Shown: positions 1-7,824, numbered from the stretch's first letter. The stretch is 22,848 nucleotides of DNA from Clostridiaceae bacterium (GCA_902363625.1 CABJAS010000012.1:1-22848); one strand, 5' to 3'. Made by a program: numbers and translations. The notes: generated from the letters alone by a model not told the origin.

Positions 1-67
1 TTAAATTATACCATTTTAAGCAAAAAAAGTATCAAAAAAAGAGGAAGTAACATTAAGATGTAAATAC

Positions 68-107
68 AAAAAGACTGTTGACATCTTTACTTAGTTGTCA
101 ACAGTCT
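68..107 (-). terminator. Intrinsic terminator of the methionine sulfoxide reductase gene
   Basis: A perfect 12-bp inverted repeat (72-83 with 96-107, AGACTGTTGACA and TGTCAACAGTCT) has a 12-nt loop. Read on the minus strand it is followed at once by a run of T (complement of the A run 68-72). This is a standard Rho-independent terminator for the minus-strand gene ending at 129. Confidence 0.85.
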
Positions 108-108
108 G

Positions 109-128
109 AGGTATCCCGAGGGATACCT
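109..128 (-). repeat. Short perfect hairpin abutting the stop codon
   Basis: AGGTATCCC (109-117) and GGGATACCT (120-128) form a 9-bp stem closed by only two bases. It lies directly between the stop codon of the minus-strand gene and the terminator hairpin. It has no T run of its own. It may act as a 3' mRNA stabiliser or as an upstream part of the terminator; its function is not known. Confidence 0.5.
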
Positions 129-584
129 TTACTGCTTTAATTGAAGTAAGCGCTTGGCTAAAATTTTAACGAATTCTTCTAAACTTTGCTGATCCTCTTT
201 AGTGAAACGGTCAAAAGAAGCAGAATCAATATCCAAGACTCCATAAAGCTGATCGTCAAGCAGGATTGGAATCACAATCTCACTGTTTGAAGCACTGTCA
301 CAGGCAATATGTCCGGGAAATTCATGAACATTAGGGACTAAATACGTTTTTTTGTCGGCAGCGCTGCTGCCGCAGACACCTTTTCCTAAAGGGAGGCGGG
401 TACATGCGACTTTGCCTTGAAAGGGACCTAAGAACAATTCATTGTTTTGATAAAGATAGAAGCCAACCCAAGAAACATCGTTCATACTTTCGTTTAATAA
501 GGCGGCAGCATTGCTGAGAATAGAGATTTCGTAATCTGTATCTTCAATTAAAAAGGACAGCTGTTGATTCATTAATTCATTCAT
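129..584 (-). CDS. msrC: Free methionine-R-sulfoxide reductase (GAF domain, fRMsr)
   Basis: A GAF-domain enzyme that reduces free L-methionine-(R)-sulfoxide to methionine with thioredoxin-type reductants; a cytosolic oxidative repair enzyme. The three family cysteines are visible in the motifs ACTR, GVCG and HIACDS. Their spacings of 10 and 24 residues are those of E. coli MsrC (Cys84, Cys94, Cys118). The NVHEFPGHIACDS and SEIVIP motifs also fit. The length of about 151 aa is normal. Upstream in-frame ATGs exist at 596 and 584. I chose 584 because GGGTGAT lies just upstream of it, while 596 has no ribosome site and lies only 5 bp from a TATAAT box. The gene is divergent from rplK and has its own terminator, so it is an independent single-gene unit. 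The identification is firm and the exact start is less so. Confidence 0.92.
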   Translation of the reverse strand: MNELMNQQLSFLIEDTDYEISILSNAAALLNESMNDVSWVGFYLYQNNELFLGPFQGKVACTRLPLGKGVCGSSAADKKTYLVPNVHEFPGHIACDSASNSEIVIPILLDDQLYGVLDIDSASFDRFTKEDQQSLEEFVKILAKRLLQLKQ

Positions 585-600
585 ATTATCACCCATGAAT

Positions 601-606
601 ATTATA
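601..606 (-). promoter_or_regulatory. Candidate -10 box for the methionine sulfoxide reductase gene
   Basis: On the minus strand 606-601 reads TATAAT, a perfect -10 hexamer. No good -35 is visible at 17 bp (about TATATT at 624-629). Transcription would begin near 594, so the mRNA leader would be very short and its ribosome site GGGTGAT would lie at the extreme 5' end. Confidence 0.45.
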
Positions 607-687
607 GCGGCAGATGGGGTAAAAATATAGAGGAAGAAAAAGAATTTGATCGACTATCAAGAAAATTGAAAAAAATGAAAAAAAGTA

Positions 688-715
688 TTGCATTTTACAC
701 GATTTAATGTAAAAT
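688..715 (+). promoter_or_regulatory. Promoter of the rplK-rplA operon
   Basis: TTGCAT (688-693), a 16-bp spacer and TAAAAT (710-715) form a good vegetative sigma-A-type promoter. It is preceded by A-rich sequence (about 661-684) that could act as an UP element. It gives rplK its own start, in place of read-through from secE-nusG as in many relatives. The predicted leader is about 80 nt. Confidence 0.7.
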
Positions 716-746
716 AAGTAATCGGCACAGTATGTGTTAACCAAGC

Positions 747-773
747 GTGGAAGGACAGTGTCCGATAGACCAC
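747..773 (+). promoter_or_regulatory. Putative L1-binding operator in the rplK leader
   Basis: GTGG (747-750) pairs with CCAC (770-773). Inside are a 2-nt bulge AA, a GGAC/GTCC stem with a 3-nt loop, and a 6-nt 3' strand GATAGA. This is the asymmetric-loop architecture of the ribosomal protein L1 site on 23S rRNA (GTGGGAGG opposite CCG...ATACCAC). The same pattern recurs before rplA at 1264-1289. An alternative stem TGTCCG (759-764) with CGGACA (778-783) excludes this fold, so the two structures could compete. L1 binding here is an inference. Confidence 0.55.
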
Positions 774-805
774 AGCACGGACAAATTTTATAGGAGGTGT
801 GTCGC

Positions 806-1222
806 GTGAGTAAAAAAGTATTAAAAACAGTTAAGATTCAATTCCAAGCAGGACAAGCGAAACCGGGACCAGCATTAGCAGGTGCAGGGATTCAAATGCC
901 TAAATTTTGTACTGCATTCAATGATCAAACAAGAGATCGTATGGGTGAAACAGTACCAGTTGTCATCACTGTTTTTGAAGACAAGGATTTTACCTTTGTA
1001 TTAAAAACAGCACCAGCAGCTGAAAAAATCTTAAAAGCTTGTGGAGTTAAAAAAGGATCTAGCAACCCTGGAAAAGAAACAGTAGCTACTCTTTCAGCTG
1101 ATAAGTTAAGAGAGATCGCTGAATACAAAATGCCAGATTTAAATGCTAATGATATCGAAGGAGCAATGAAAATTGTTGCCGGAACTGCACGTAATATGGG
1201 TATTGAAGTAGAAGCGTTTTAA
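806..1222 (+). CDS. rplK: 50S ribosomal protein L11
   Basis: L11 forms the GTPase-associated stalk base with the L10/L12 complex and 23S rRNA, and is the site of thiopeptide action and stringent-response sensing. The sequence begins MSKKVLKTVKIQFQAG and carries the conserved GQAKPGPALAGAG lead-in of the N-terminal domain. The C-terminal RNA-binding domain contains TFVLKTAPAA, KGSSNPGKETV and GTARNMGIEVE. I place the start at GTG 806 because GGAGG (793-797) lies 8 nt upstream and the protein then begins as L11 does. The longer frame from GTG 797 starts inside the ribosome site. The resulting 138 aa is close to the usual 140-142. It is the first gene of the unit with rplA. Confidence 0.96.
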   Translation: MSKKVLKTVKIQFQAGQAKPGPALAGAGIQMPKFCTAFNDQTRDRMGETVPVVITVFEDKDFTFVLKTAPAAEKILKACGVKKGSSNPGKETVATLSADKLREIAEYKMPDLNANDIEGAMKIVAGTARNMGIEVEAF

Positions 1223-1263
1223 TCTTGATGTAAAGTTTAAAAAGTTAAGGATATAACAACCTC

Positions 1264-1289
1264 GTGGGAGGATGATCCGTTATTACCAC
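1264..1289 (+). promoter_or_regulatory. Putative L1-binding operator before rplA
   Basis: The segment reads GTGGGAGG, five bases, then CCGTTATTACCAC. The outer GTGG/CCAC stem and inner GG/CC flank an asymmetric loop. It closely resembles the L1 site of 23S rRNA, where GTGGGAGG faces CCG...AAATACCAC. It ends four bases before the rplA Shine-Dalgarno GGAGG (1294-1298), so bound L1 could block initiation. Autoregulation by L1 is established for E. coli rplKA; its use at this site is inferred. Confidence 0.65.
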
Positions 1290-1305
1290 TTAAGGAGGAA
1301 GCAAA

Positions 1306-1992
1306 ATGGCTAAGAAAGGTAAGAAATACGTTGAAGCGAAAGCTTTAATCGAAAAAGGAACAGCTTATTCAATCGAAGAAGCTATCGAATTAGTAAAGAA
1401 AACAAGTACAGTAAAATTTGATGCAACTGTGGATGTTGCCTTCAAATTAGGATTAGATACACGTCATGCTGACCAACAGCTGCGTGGCGCTATCGTATTA
1501 CCTAATGGTACTGGAAAATCTAAAAAAGTATTAGTAGTAGCTCAAGGAGCGAAAGCTGAAGAAGCGAAAGCTGCCGGAGCTGACGTAGTAGGCGGAAACG
1601 AAGTTTTAGAAGAAATCAAAAAAGGTTGGCTAGACTTCGAAGTAATGATCGCTACTCCAGATATGATGGCTGAATTAGGTAAATTAGGTCGTATCTTAGG
1701 ACCTAAAGGTTTAATGCCTAACCCTAAAACTGGAACTGTAACAATGGATGTTACTAAAGCTGTTAACGAAGTTAAAGCCGGTAAAGTAACATACCGTACT
1801 GACAAACAAGGAAATGTTCATGTAACAATCGGAAAAGCATCTTTCGATGCTGAAAAGTTAGTACAAAACTATATGGCTATCTATGATGTATTGGTAAAAG
1901 CAAAACCAGCTAGTGCTAAAGGTGTTTATATGAAAAACATCGCCGTTTCATCAACAATGGGACCAAGCATCAAAGTAGCAACTGCTATCTAA
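1306..1992 (+). CDS. rplA: 50S ribosomal protein L1
   Basis: L1 forms the mobile stalk at the tRNA exit site of the large subunit and in many bacteria represses its own mRNA. The 228 aa match the family length. Recognisable segments are the N-terminal [18 protein letters not shown], the domain II stretch [47 protein letters not shown] and the C-terminal [21 protein letters not shown]. The start ATG has GGAGG seven nt upstream. It follows rplK after 83 nt without a terminator or clear promoter, so the two are co-transcribed. The putative L1 operator lies in that gap. Downstream comes the L10 leader, so transcription into rplJ is gated by attenuation. Confidence 0.98.
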   Translation: MAKKGKKYVEAKALIEKGTAYSIEEAIELVKKTSTVKFDATVDVAFKLGLDTRHADQQLRGAIVLPNGTGKSKKVLVVAQGAKAEEAKAAGADVVGGNEVLEEIKKGWLDFEVMIATPDMMAELGKLGRILGPKGLMPNPKTGTVTMDVTKAVNEVKAGKVTYRTDKQGNVHVTIGKASFDAEKLVQNYMAIYDVLVKAKPASAKGVYMKNIAVSSTMGPSIKVATAI

Positions 1993-2010
1993 TTAGCAAA
2001 CAAACTAGAC

Positions 2011-2117
2011 GCAACCAATATACCGTAGACAGCAACGACGAAAGTTTAATTATGTTGCCGAGGTGTTATCGTTTTTTAACGCTGACATAACCCTCGGAGC
2101 AATCTGAGGGTTTTTAT
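2011..2117 (+). ncRNA. Ribosomal protein L10 leader (autoregulatory attenuator)
   Basis: The conserved core of the Firmicute L10 leader is present. ACCGTAGACAGCAAC (2022-2036) pairs with GTTGCCGAGGT (2054-2064) through GCAAC/GTTGC and ACC/GGT, flanking a kink-turn-like internal loop. The segment CCGAGG (2058-2063) is also complementary to CCTCGG (2092-2097) in the left arm of the terminator, which makes an antiterminator. By the mechanism described for B. subtilis rplJL, L10(L12)4 binding holds the first stem, frees the terminator arm and stops transcription before rplJ. Confidence 0.88.
2091..2117 (+). terminator. Attenuator terminator before rplJ
   Basis: CCCTCGGA (2091-2098) and TCTGAGGG (2103-2110) form an 8-bp stem with one G-U pair and a GNRA-type GCAA loop, followed by TTTTT (2111-2115). 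It lies inside the rplA-rplJ leader and overlaps the antiterminator pairing with 2058-2063, so it is conditional rather than a gene-end terminator. Confidence 0.85.
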
Positions 2118-2163
2118 TAGGATATATTGTTGCATATATTAAAATTTAATAGGAGGTGTAACA

Positions 2164-2682
2164 ATGTCTGCACAAGCAATTGAAGCAAAAAAAGTTGTCG
2201 TTTCTGAAATCGCTGAAAAATTTCAAAACGCTCAATCTGCTGTTGTTGTAGAATACCGTGGTCTATCAGTGGCTGAAGTAACTGAATTACGTAGAGCATT
2301 AAGAGCAGAAAACGTTGAATTCAAGGTTTACAAAAACAAAATGGTACAAAGAGCTACTGAAAGCTTAGGGTATGGAGAAATCAATTCTCAATTAGTTGGA
2401 CCTAACGCTATTGCATTCGGAACAAACGATGCTGTAGCGCCTGCAAGAATTTTAGCTGACTTCGCTAAGAAAAATGATTTATTAGTGATCAAAGCTGGAA
2501 TCGTTGAAGGAAAAGTCTTAGGTCAAGACGAAATGAAAGAAATCGCAAAATTACCAAACAGAGACGGTATGTACTCTATGTTACTTGGATGCTTACAAGC
2601 ACCAATCAGTAAATTTGCACGTGTTGTAAAAGCAGTATCAGACGCTAGAGGCGGATCTGAAGAAGCTGCACAAGAAGCTTAA
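2164..2682 (+). CDS. rplJ: 50S ribosomal protein L10
   Basis: L10 anchors the L7/L12 dimers to the large-subunit stalk. The 172 aa fit the family. Typical segments are the N-terminal EAKKVVVSEIAEKFQNAQSA, VVVEYRGLSVAEVTELR and FKVYKNKMVQRA, which contact 23S rRNA, and the C-terminal helix that binds L12. AGGAGG about 7 nt before ATG 2164 supports the start. rplL follows after 19 nt with its own strong GGAGG. Expression is expected to be set by the L10 leader just upstream, giving feedback by the L10-L12 complex. Confidence 0.97.
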   Translation: MSAQAIEAKKVVVSEIAEKFQNAQSAVVVEYRGLSVAEVTELRRALRAENVEFKVYKNKMVQRATESLGYGEINSQLVGPNAIAFGTNDAVAPARILADFAKKNDLLVIKAGIVEGKVLGQDEMKEIAKLPNRDGMYSMLLGCLQAPISKFARVVKAVSDARGGSEEAAQEA

Positions 2683-2701
2683 TTAACGGAGGAAAAGAAA
2701 A

Positions 2702-3073
2702 ATGGCAAAATTATCACATGAAGACATCTTAGCTTACTTAGAAGAAGCTACTATCTTAGAATTAAATGACTTAGTAAAAGCAATCGAAGAAAAATTTGAT
2801 GTAACTGCTGCTGCTCCTGTAGCTGTTGTTGCTGGTGGAGAAGCTGCTGCTGATGCTGCACCTGCACAAGTAACTGTTACATTAACTGAAGCTGGAGCTA
2901 CTAAAGTTGCAGTTATCAAAGCTGTAAGAGAAATCACTGGATTAGGTTTAGTTGATGCTAAAGGGTTAGTTGACAAATTACCTGGAACAATCAAAGAAAA
3001 CATCTCAGCTGATGAAGCTGCTGGAATCAAAGAAAAATTAGAAGCAGCTGGAGCTACTGTAGAAGTTAAATAA
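2702..3073 (+). CDS. rplL: 50S ribosomal protein L7/L12
   Basis: This is the multicopy stalk protein that recruits the translational GTPases. The 123 aa show the usual three parts: an N-terminal dimerisation helix region (1-33, [25 protein letters not shown] in shorter form), an Ala/Val/Gly-rich flexible hinge (about 34-55) and a C-terminal factor-binding domain with [26 protein letters not shown] and [14 protein letters not shown]. The hinge is rich in GCT/GCA codons. GGAGG (2688-2692) precedes the ATG by 9 nt. It is the last gene before an intrinsic terminator at 3086, so rpoB expression is largely uncoupled from this unit. Confidence 0.98.
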   Translation: MAKLSHEDILAYLEEATILELNDLVKAIEEKFDVTAAAPVAVVAGGEAAADAAPAQVTVTLTEAGATKVAVIKAVREITGLGLVDAKGLVDKLPGTIKENISADEAAGIKEKLEAAGATVEVK

Positions 3074-3085
3074 TTAATTTAAAAT

Positions 3086-3117
3086 AAAGAGTCCTAAATT
3101 TTAGGGCTCTTTTGTTT
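3086..3117 (+). terminator. Terminator after rplL
   Basis: A 12-bp stem (3086-3097 with 3101-3112, one T-G pair) has a 3-nt loop and is followed by TTTG and TTT. The downstream small gene starts only about 20 nt later, so it depends on read-through or on a promoter not seen. Confidence 0.85.
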
Positions 3118-3135
3118 ATTGGAGAAGGAGCAGAT

Positions 3136-3399
3136 ATGCTTGAATTTATTGGTGAAGTGATTTTAGAGGCAGTCATGGAAATAACAAAAAACAAGAAGAT
3201 TTCTAAATGGATTCGTTATCCTATCTTATTGCTTATCATGATGTTTTATGGCTTCATTGTTTTGGGTATACTTTCTTTAGGAATTCAAATGTTTTTAGAT
3301 CAGAAGTTTTTAACTGCTGTTTTATTTATAAGTATAGATGTCGTTCTCGTCGGAGGTTTGTGGTTTTATTACTTTAAAAAAAATGGAGGGGAGTCATGA
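3136..3399 (+). CDS. Small membrane protein of unknown function
   Basis: I do not recognise the family. The 87-aa product has an amphipathic N-terminal stretch with several acidic residues (about 1-20) and a basic patch KNKKISKW. Two hydrophobic segments follow, about residues 27-47 and 55-77, and a short basic tail ending KKNGGES. It is probably a two-span inner-membrane protein with its termini on the same side. The start ATG 3136 is chosen because AAGGAG (3125-3130) lies 5 nt upstream; a longer frame would begin inside the terminator. Its stop overlaps the start of the methyltransferase gene (ATGA), so the two are translationally coupled. No promoter is evident between the rplL terminator and this gene. 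Confidence 0.75.
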   Translation: MLEFIGEVILEAVMEITKNKKISKWIRYPILLLIMMFYGFIVLGILSLGIQMFLDQKFLTAVLFISIDVVLVGGLWFYYFKKNGGES

Positions 3400-3992
3400 A
3401 ACACTATTATACAGATAATACAGATTTAATCAGTGAACCTGTGGTTTTTCAATATGATTATCAGGGACATATGCTGAATTTTACCAGTGATCATGGTGTT
3501 TTTTCAAAAGCGATGATAGATTATGGATCTCGGGTATTATTAGATGCCATTACGGTGGATGAAACTAAAAAAACATTGCTTGATGTAGGTTGTGGCTATG
3601 GAACCTTTGGCATTTGTCTGAAAACCGTTTATCCATGGCTGAAAATGGAAATGGTGGATGTCAATGATCGAGCGCTGGATTTGTGCAGAAAAAATGCAGA
3701 AGCCAATAATATTCAAGATGTGGCAATCTATAAAAGCTATATCTATGATAACGTAGAAAAATCGTTCGATTTGATTGTAAGCAATCCGCCAATCCGTGCC
3801 GGAAAAGAAGTGGTGCATCAGATCTTGGAAAAAGCTTATGACCATCTTAATAGTGATGGTGAGCTATGGATCGTGATTCAGAAAAAACAGGGAGCTCCCA
3901 GTGCCAAAAGCAAAATGAATGAAGTATTTGGTAATTGTGAGGTTGTAAAAAAAGATAAAGGGTATTATATCTTAAAATCAAAGAAAGAATAA
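3396..3992 (+). CDS. RsmC-like class I SAM methyltransferase
   Basis: The 198-aa protein matches the RsmC/RlmG fold seen in B. subtilis YbxB, which sits in the same place between rplL and rpoB. The N-terminal HYYTDNTD... and SDHGVFSK signatures are followed by SAM motif I LLDVGCGYGTFG (residues 61-72), an acidic motif II residue in MVDVN (about 88) and the catalytic SNPP motif (129-132) typical of enzymes that methylate exocyclic amines of nucleic acid bases. By analogy the substrate may be a guanine in 16S rRNA, but family members differ in target, so I leave the site open. The start overlaps the previous stop, and GGAGGGG lies just upstream. No terminator is seen before the rpoB promoter. 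Confidence 0.88.
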   Translation: MKHYYTDNTDLISEPVVFQYDYQGHMLNFTSDHGVFSKAMIDYGSRVLLDAITVDETKKTLLDVGCGYGTFGICLKTVYPWLKMEMVDVNDRALDLCRKNAEANNIQDVAIYKSYIYDNVEKSFDLIVSNPPIRAGKEVVHQILEKAYDHLNSDGELWIVIQKKQGAPSAKSKMNEVFGNCEVVKKDKGYYILKSKKE

Positions 3993-4021
3993 ACAAAATC
4001 CTACTTTTGACATTGAAGTGC

Positions 4022-4050
4022 TTGACTTATGGAAAAACTTGTGCTAGCAT
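4022..4050 (+). promoter_or_regulatory. Promoter of rpoB-rpoC
   Basis: TTGACT (4022-4027), an exact 17-bp spacer and TAGCAT (4045-4050), with an extended -10 TG at 4042-4043. The start would be near 4057, leaving a leader of about 70 nt that contains a possible short ORF (4088-4120). Confidence 0.75.
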
Positions 4051-4087
4051 ATTAAAATGCCTATTAATGTTTAAAAGTGGGGTTTTT

Positions 4088-4120
4088 ATGCTACCTAAAC
4101 ATGGAAATAGAGAACTTTAA
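4088..4120 (+). CDS. Possible 10-codon leader peptide upstream of rpoB
   Basis: ATG 4088 opens a frame [10 protein letters not shown] ending in TAA at 4118-4120, directly abutting the rpoB ribosome site AGGGGTGG (4121-4128). GTGGGG (4077-4082) lies 5 nt before the ATG and could serve as its ribosome site. If translated it would couple to rpoB initiation. Such a short frame can occur by chance. Confidence 0.25.
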   Translation: MLPKHGNREL

Positions 4121-4128
4121 AGGGGTGG

Positions 4129-7100
4129 ATGTACGTGGAACAAAACAAAACGCGCGAAAAAAGCAGAATAACTCGTCGTAATTATTCAAGAATCAGTGGT
4201 TCTTTGGAATTGCCTAATCTCGTTGAGATCCAAACGGATTCTTATCGTTGGTTTAGAGAAGAAGGAATCAAGGAAGTTTTTCATGATATATATCCTATTA
4301 AGAATTACAATGAAACTTTATCATTAGAATTTGTGGATTGTTATTTTGATCAGGAGAAATTCTCTGCTGATGAAAGTAAAGATCGTGATACTAACTATGC
4401 GGCACCGTTAAGAGCTACGTTACGTTTAGTAAACACCAATACCGGTGAAATTAAAGAAAATGAAGTATTTATGGGTGATTTTCCATTAATGACGGATGGA
4501 GGAACCTTTATTATCAATGGAGCGGAACGTGTCATCGTTTCTCAGTTAGTTCGTTCTCCAGGAGCTTATTTTAATGATGCAGTGGACAAAAGCGGGAAAA
4601 CTGTTTTTGCCGGAAGTGTCATTCCGTCACGTGGTACCTGGTTAGAATTTGAAAATGATGCTAAAAATGTATTAAATGTGCGTATTGACCGTACTAGAAA
4701 GATCCCTGGAACGATCTTGCTTCGTGCTTTAGGTCTTTCAACCGATGAAGATATCATTGAAGTGTTTGGTGAACATGAGTATATTACCAATACTTTAGCG
4801 AAAGATCCGACACATAACACGGAAGAAGCATTAATTGAAATCTATAACAAATTGAGACCTGGTGAACCGGCTACTTTAGACGGTGCCAACAATTTATTAT
4901 TCACAAAATTCTTCGATCCGAAAAGATATGACTTGGCAAGTGCCGGTCGTTTCAAATTCGGTAAAAAATTAAGCTTATTAGACCGTCTTTATACACGCGT
5001 ATTGGCGCAGGACATCGTTGATGTAGATGGCAATGTAGTGTTAAAAGAAGGAACTTTTATCGATAAAGATCAATTAGATCGTTTACAGGAAGTATTTGAA
5101 GCAGGGGCACATCAAACCAGCGTTAAAACAAATGAAAGAATGAATTCTCATGGAACCATTCAATATGTAGACGTATGGGTGGATGATACAAAACAAAAGA
5201 AAATGCGTATTATCGGAACGGATTTATCTTTAGACAGCAAATTTATTACAATCTCAGATATGCTGGCTGCTTATTCATATATGTTTAACTTAGTGGATAT
5301 TTTCGATGAATTACAGTATCCGACAGATGACCGTATTAAATATATGATGCGTTTAGGATTATTAGATGACATCGATCATTTAGGAAACAGACGTGTGCGT
5401 ACTGTTGGAGAATTGATCCAAAACCAATTCAGAATCGGTTTATCAAGAATGGAAAGAGTGGTTCGCGAAAGAATGTCTTTAGCTGAAGGGGATTCAGCAA
5501 CACCACAGTCTTTAACGAATATTCGTCCATTGACAGCGGCTATGAAAGAGTTCTTCTCTTCAAGTCAGTTGTCACAGTTCATGGATCAGATCAATCCATT
5601 AGCCGAATTGACAAATAAACGTCGTCTTTCTGCCTTAGGGCCAGGGGGATTAAGCCGTGACCGTGCCGGATACGAAGTACGTGACGTTCATAGTTCTCAC
5701 TATGGTCGTATCTGTCCAATCGAAACACCAGAAGGTCCAAATATCGGTTTGATTACGACTTTAGCGTCTTATGCAAAGGTTAACGATTATGGATTTATTG
5801 AAACACCGTACCGTAAAGTTAATCAGGCTATCATCAATGAAAGTGATGTGCGTTATTTAACAGCGGATGTGGAAAAGAATTACGTTATTGCGCAGGCTAA
5901 CGTAAGAACAAGCGAGGATGGAGAAATCTTAGATGAACAAGTTATTGCTCGTCATTTAGGAGAAAACATCATGGCGAAACGTGAAGAAGTGGATTTCATC
6001 GATATTTCACCTAAACAGATCGTTTCAGTTGCCACTTCTTGTATTCCGTTCTTGGAAAACGATGATGCGACTCGTGCCTTGATGGGTGCCAACATGCAGC
6101 GTCAGGCCGTACCTTTATTAAAACCGCATACGCCGTTTGTCGGAACCGGAATGGAACATCAGGCAGCCAGAGACTCTGGTAGTGCTGTTGTTGCTAAAGA
6201 AGAAGGAATCGTCACTTATGTCGATGCTAAAAAAGTAATCATTGAAGAAGCAAACGGTCCAAGAACGTACCGTCTGCTGAAATTCTATATTTCCAATGCC
6301 GGAACTTGTATCAACCATTCTCCAATCGTTAAAGTAGGAGAAAGAGTGGCTAAAGGCGAAGTTATTGCCGATGGACCAGCTATGGAACAGGGTGAATTGG
6401 CATTAGGACAAAACGTATTAGTCGGATTCATGGAATGGAATGGATATAACTACGAGGATGCCATCATCATGTCTGAAAGACTGGTGAAGGAAGATGTGTA
6501 TACGTCTATCCATATTGAAGAATACAGTATTGAATGCCGTGATACAAAATTAGGCCCAGAAGAAATCACACGTGATATTCCTAACGTTGGGGAAGACGCT
6601 CGTAAGAACTTAAACGAAACAGGAATTATCATGATTGGGGCAGAAGTAAAAGAAGGCGATATCCTAGTTGGGAAAGTAACCCCAAAAGGACAAGCCGAAT
6701 TATCAGCAGAAGAAAAATTGCTGTTAGCAATCTTCGGTGAAAAATCAAGAGAAGTTAAAGACAACTCATTAAGAGTTCCTCATGGCGGGGCGGGTATCGT
6801 TCATGATATTAAAGTTTTCTCAAGAAAAAATGGAGATGACTTACAGCCGGGAGTAAACCAAGTAATAAAAGTTTACATCGTTCAGAAACGTAAAATCTCT
6901 GAAGGGGATAAAATGGCCGGACGTCACGGTAACAAAGGGGTTATCTCACGTATCCTGCCAGTTGAAGATATGCCGCACTTAGAAGATGGAACACCGCTTG
7001 ATATCATGTTAAACCCATTAGGGGTACCAAGCCGTATGAACATCGGACAGGTATTGGAACTTCACTTAGGATATGCTGCTAAGCAATTAGGATTATATAT

Positions 7101-7824
7101 CGCAACACCAGCATTCGATGGTTTACATCGTAATGACTTGGAAAACATCATGGAAGAAGCTGGAATGGCAAAAGATGGTAAGCAATGGGTGATCAGTGGT
7201 CAGACAGGTGATTATTTCGATTCAAAAATCTCTGTCGGAATTATGTACATGATTAAGTTAGCCCACATGGTTGATGATAAATTACATGCCCGTTCAGTCG
7301 GACCTTACTCATTAGTTACACAGCAGCCGCTTGGTGGTAAAGCTCAAAACGGTGGACAAAGATTCGGGGAAATGGAAATTTGGGCATTGGAAGCTTATGG
7401 TGCCGCTTATACATTACGTGAAATCTTAACTGTTAAATCCGATGATGTTGTCGGTCGTGTTAAAACATATGAAGCGATCGTTAAAGGACAAAAATTACCT
7501 GAACCAGGATTACCTGAAGCATTCAGAGTATTGAAAAAAGAATTACAGGCATTAGCATTGGATGTTCGTTTATTGGATGACGATGGTAATGAAATTGATA
7601 TGCGAAAGATTGAAGAAGAGGAAAGAAGATTCCCTACTTCAATTGAAGACGTCAATAATGGCGCAACTGAGGTTGTAGAGGAAGTCGTTGAAGAAACGGA
7701 CATTGAAGAGGATGAAGATATTCTGGAAGAAGATATGGATCTGGATATTGAATTAGAATTTGATGAAGATGAAAATGAAGACGACCTTGATGAAGAAGAT
7801 AATTTTGAAGACGAAGATGAATAG
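4129..7824 (+). CDS. rpoB: DNA-directed RNA polymerase subunit beta
   Basis: RpoB of 1231 aa, slightly longer than B. subtilis RpoB because of an acidic C-terminal tail. Typical landmarks are [16 protein letters not shown] near the N-terminus, the rifampicin pocket [13 protein letters not shown] and [15 protein letters not shown] (about 479-506), [27 protein letters not shown] and [22 protein letters not shown]. At the position of E. coli His526 there is Asn496 (codon 5614-5616); the equivalents of Gln513, Asp516 and Ser531 are unchanged. The last 52 residues (7666-7821) hold 34 Asp/Glu and no Lys or Arg. The start may be ATG 4129 or GTG 4135; the ribosome site AGGGG (4121-4125) is close to the first and better spaced for the second. 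rpoC follows after 14 nt. Confidence 0.98.
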   Translation: MYVEQNKTREKSRITRRNYSRISGSLELPNLVEIQTDSYRWFREEGIKEVFHDIYPIKNYNETLSLEFVDCYFDQEKFSADESKDRDTNYAAPLRATLRLVNTNTGEIKENEVFMGDFPLMTDGGTFIINGAERVIVSQLVRSPGAYFNDAVDKSGKTVFAGSVIPSRGTWLEFENDAKNVLNVRIDRTRKIPGTILLRALGLSTDEDIIEVFGEHEYITNTLAKDPTHNTEEALIEIYNKLRPGEPATLDGANNLLFTKFFDPKRYDLASAGRFKFGKKLSLLDRLYTRVLAQDIVDVDGNVVLKEGTFIDKDQLDRLQEVFEAGAHQTSVKTNERMNSHGTIQYVDVWVDDTKQKKMRIIGTDLSLDSKFITISDMLAAYSYMFNLVDIFDELQYPTDDRIKYMMRLGLLDDIDHLGNRRVRTVGELIQNQFRIGLSRMERVVRERMSLAEGDSATPQSLTNIRPLTAAMKEFFSSSQLSQFMDQINPLAELTNKRRLSALGPGGLSRDRAGYEVRDVHSSHYGRICPIETPEGPNIGLITTLASYAKVNDYGFIETPYRKVNQAIINESDVRYLTADVEKNYVIAQANVRTSEDGEILDEQVIARHLGENIMAKREEVDFIDISPKQIVSVATSCIPFLENDDATRALMGANMQRQAVPLLKPHTPFVGTGMEHQAARDSGSAVVAKEEGIVTYVDAKKVIIEEANGPRTYRLLKFYISNAGTCINHSPIVKVGERVAKGEVIADGPAMEQGELALGQNVLVGFMEWNGYNYEDAIIMSERLVKEDVYTSIHIEEYSIECRDTKLGPEEITRDIPNVGEDARKNLNETGIIMIGAEVKEGDILVGKVTPKGQAELSAEEKLLLAIFGEKSREVKDNSLRVPHGGAGIVHDIKVFSRKNGDDLQPGVNQVIKVYIVQKRKISEGDKMAGRHGNKGVISRILPVEDMPHLEDGTPLDIMLNPLGVPSRMNIGQVLELHLGYAAKQLGLYIATPAFDGLHRNDLENIMEEAGMAKDGKQWVISGQTGDYFDSKISVGIMYMIKLAHMVDDKLHARSVGPYSLVTQQPLGGKAQNGGQRFGEMEIWALEAYGAAYTLREILTVKSDDVVGRVKTYEAIVKGQKLPEPGLPEAFRVLKKELQALALDVRLLDDDGNEIDMRKIEEEERRFPTSIEDVNNGATEVVEEVVEETDIEEDEDILEEDMDLDIELEFDEDENEDDLDEEDNFEDEDE

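Noticed and set aside
797..805. Longer L11 start at GTG 797
   Set aside because: It lies within the Shine-Dalgarno; GTG 806 is correctly spaced and gives the normal L11 N-terminus.
2734..3030. Long antisense frame within rplL
   Set aside because: It mirrors the Ala/Val-rich codons of rplL, has no ribosome site and no family resemblance. The same holds for antisense frames inside rplA, rpoB, rpoC, fusA and the permease genes.
3112..3135. Upstream extension of the small membrane protein
   Set aside because: The extension begins inside the rplL terminator and covers the ribosome site of ATG 3136.
4007..4012. TTGACA as a second rpoB -35
   Set aside because: No -10-like sequence lies 16-18 bp downstream; the pair 4022/4045 fits much better.
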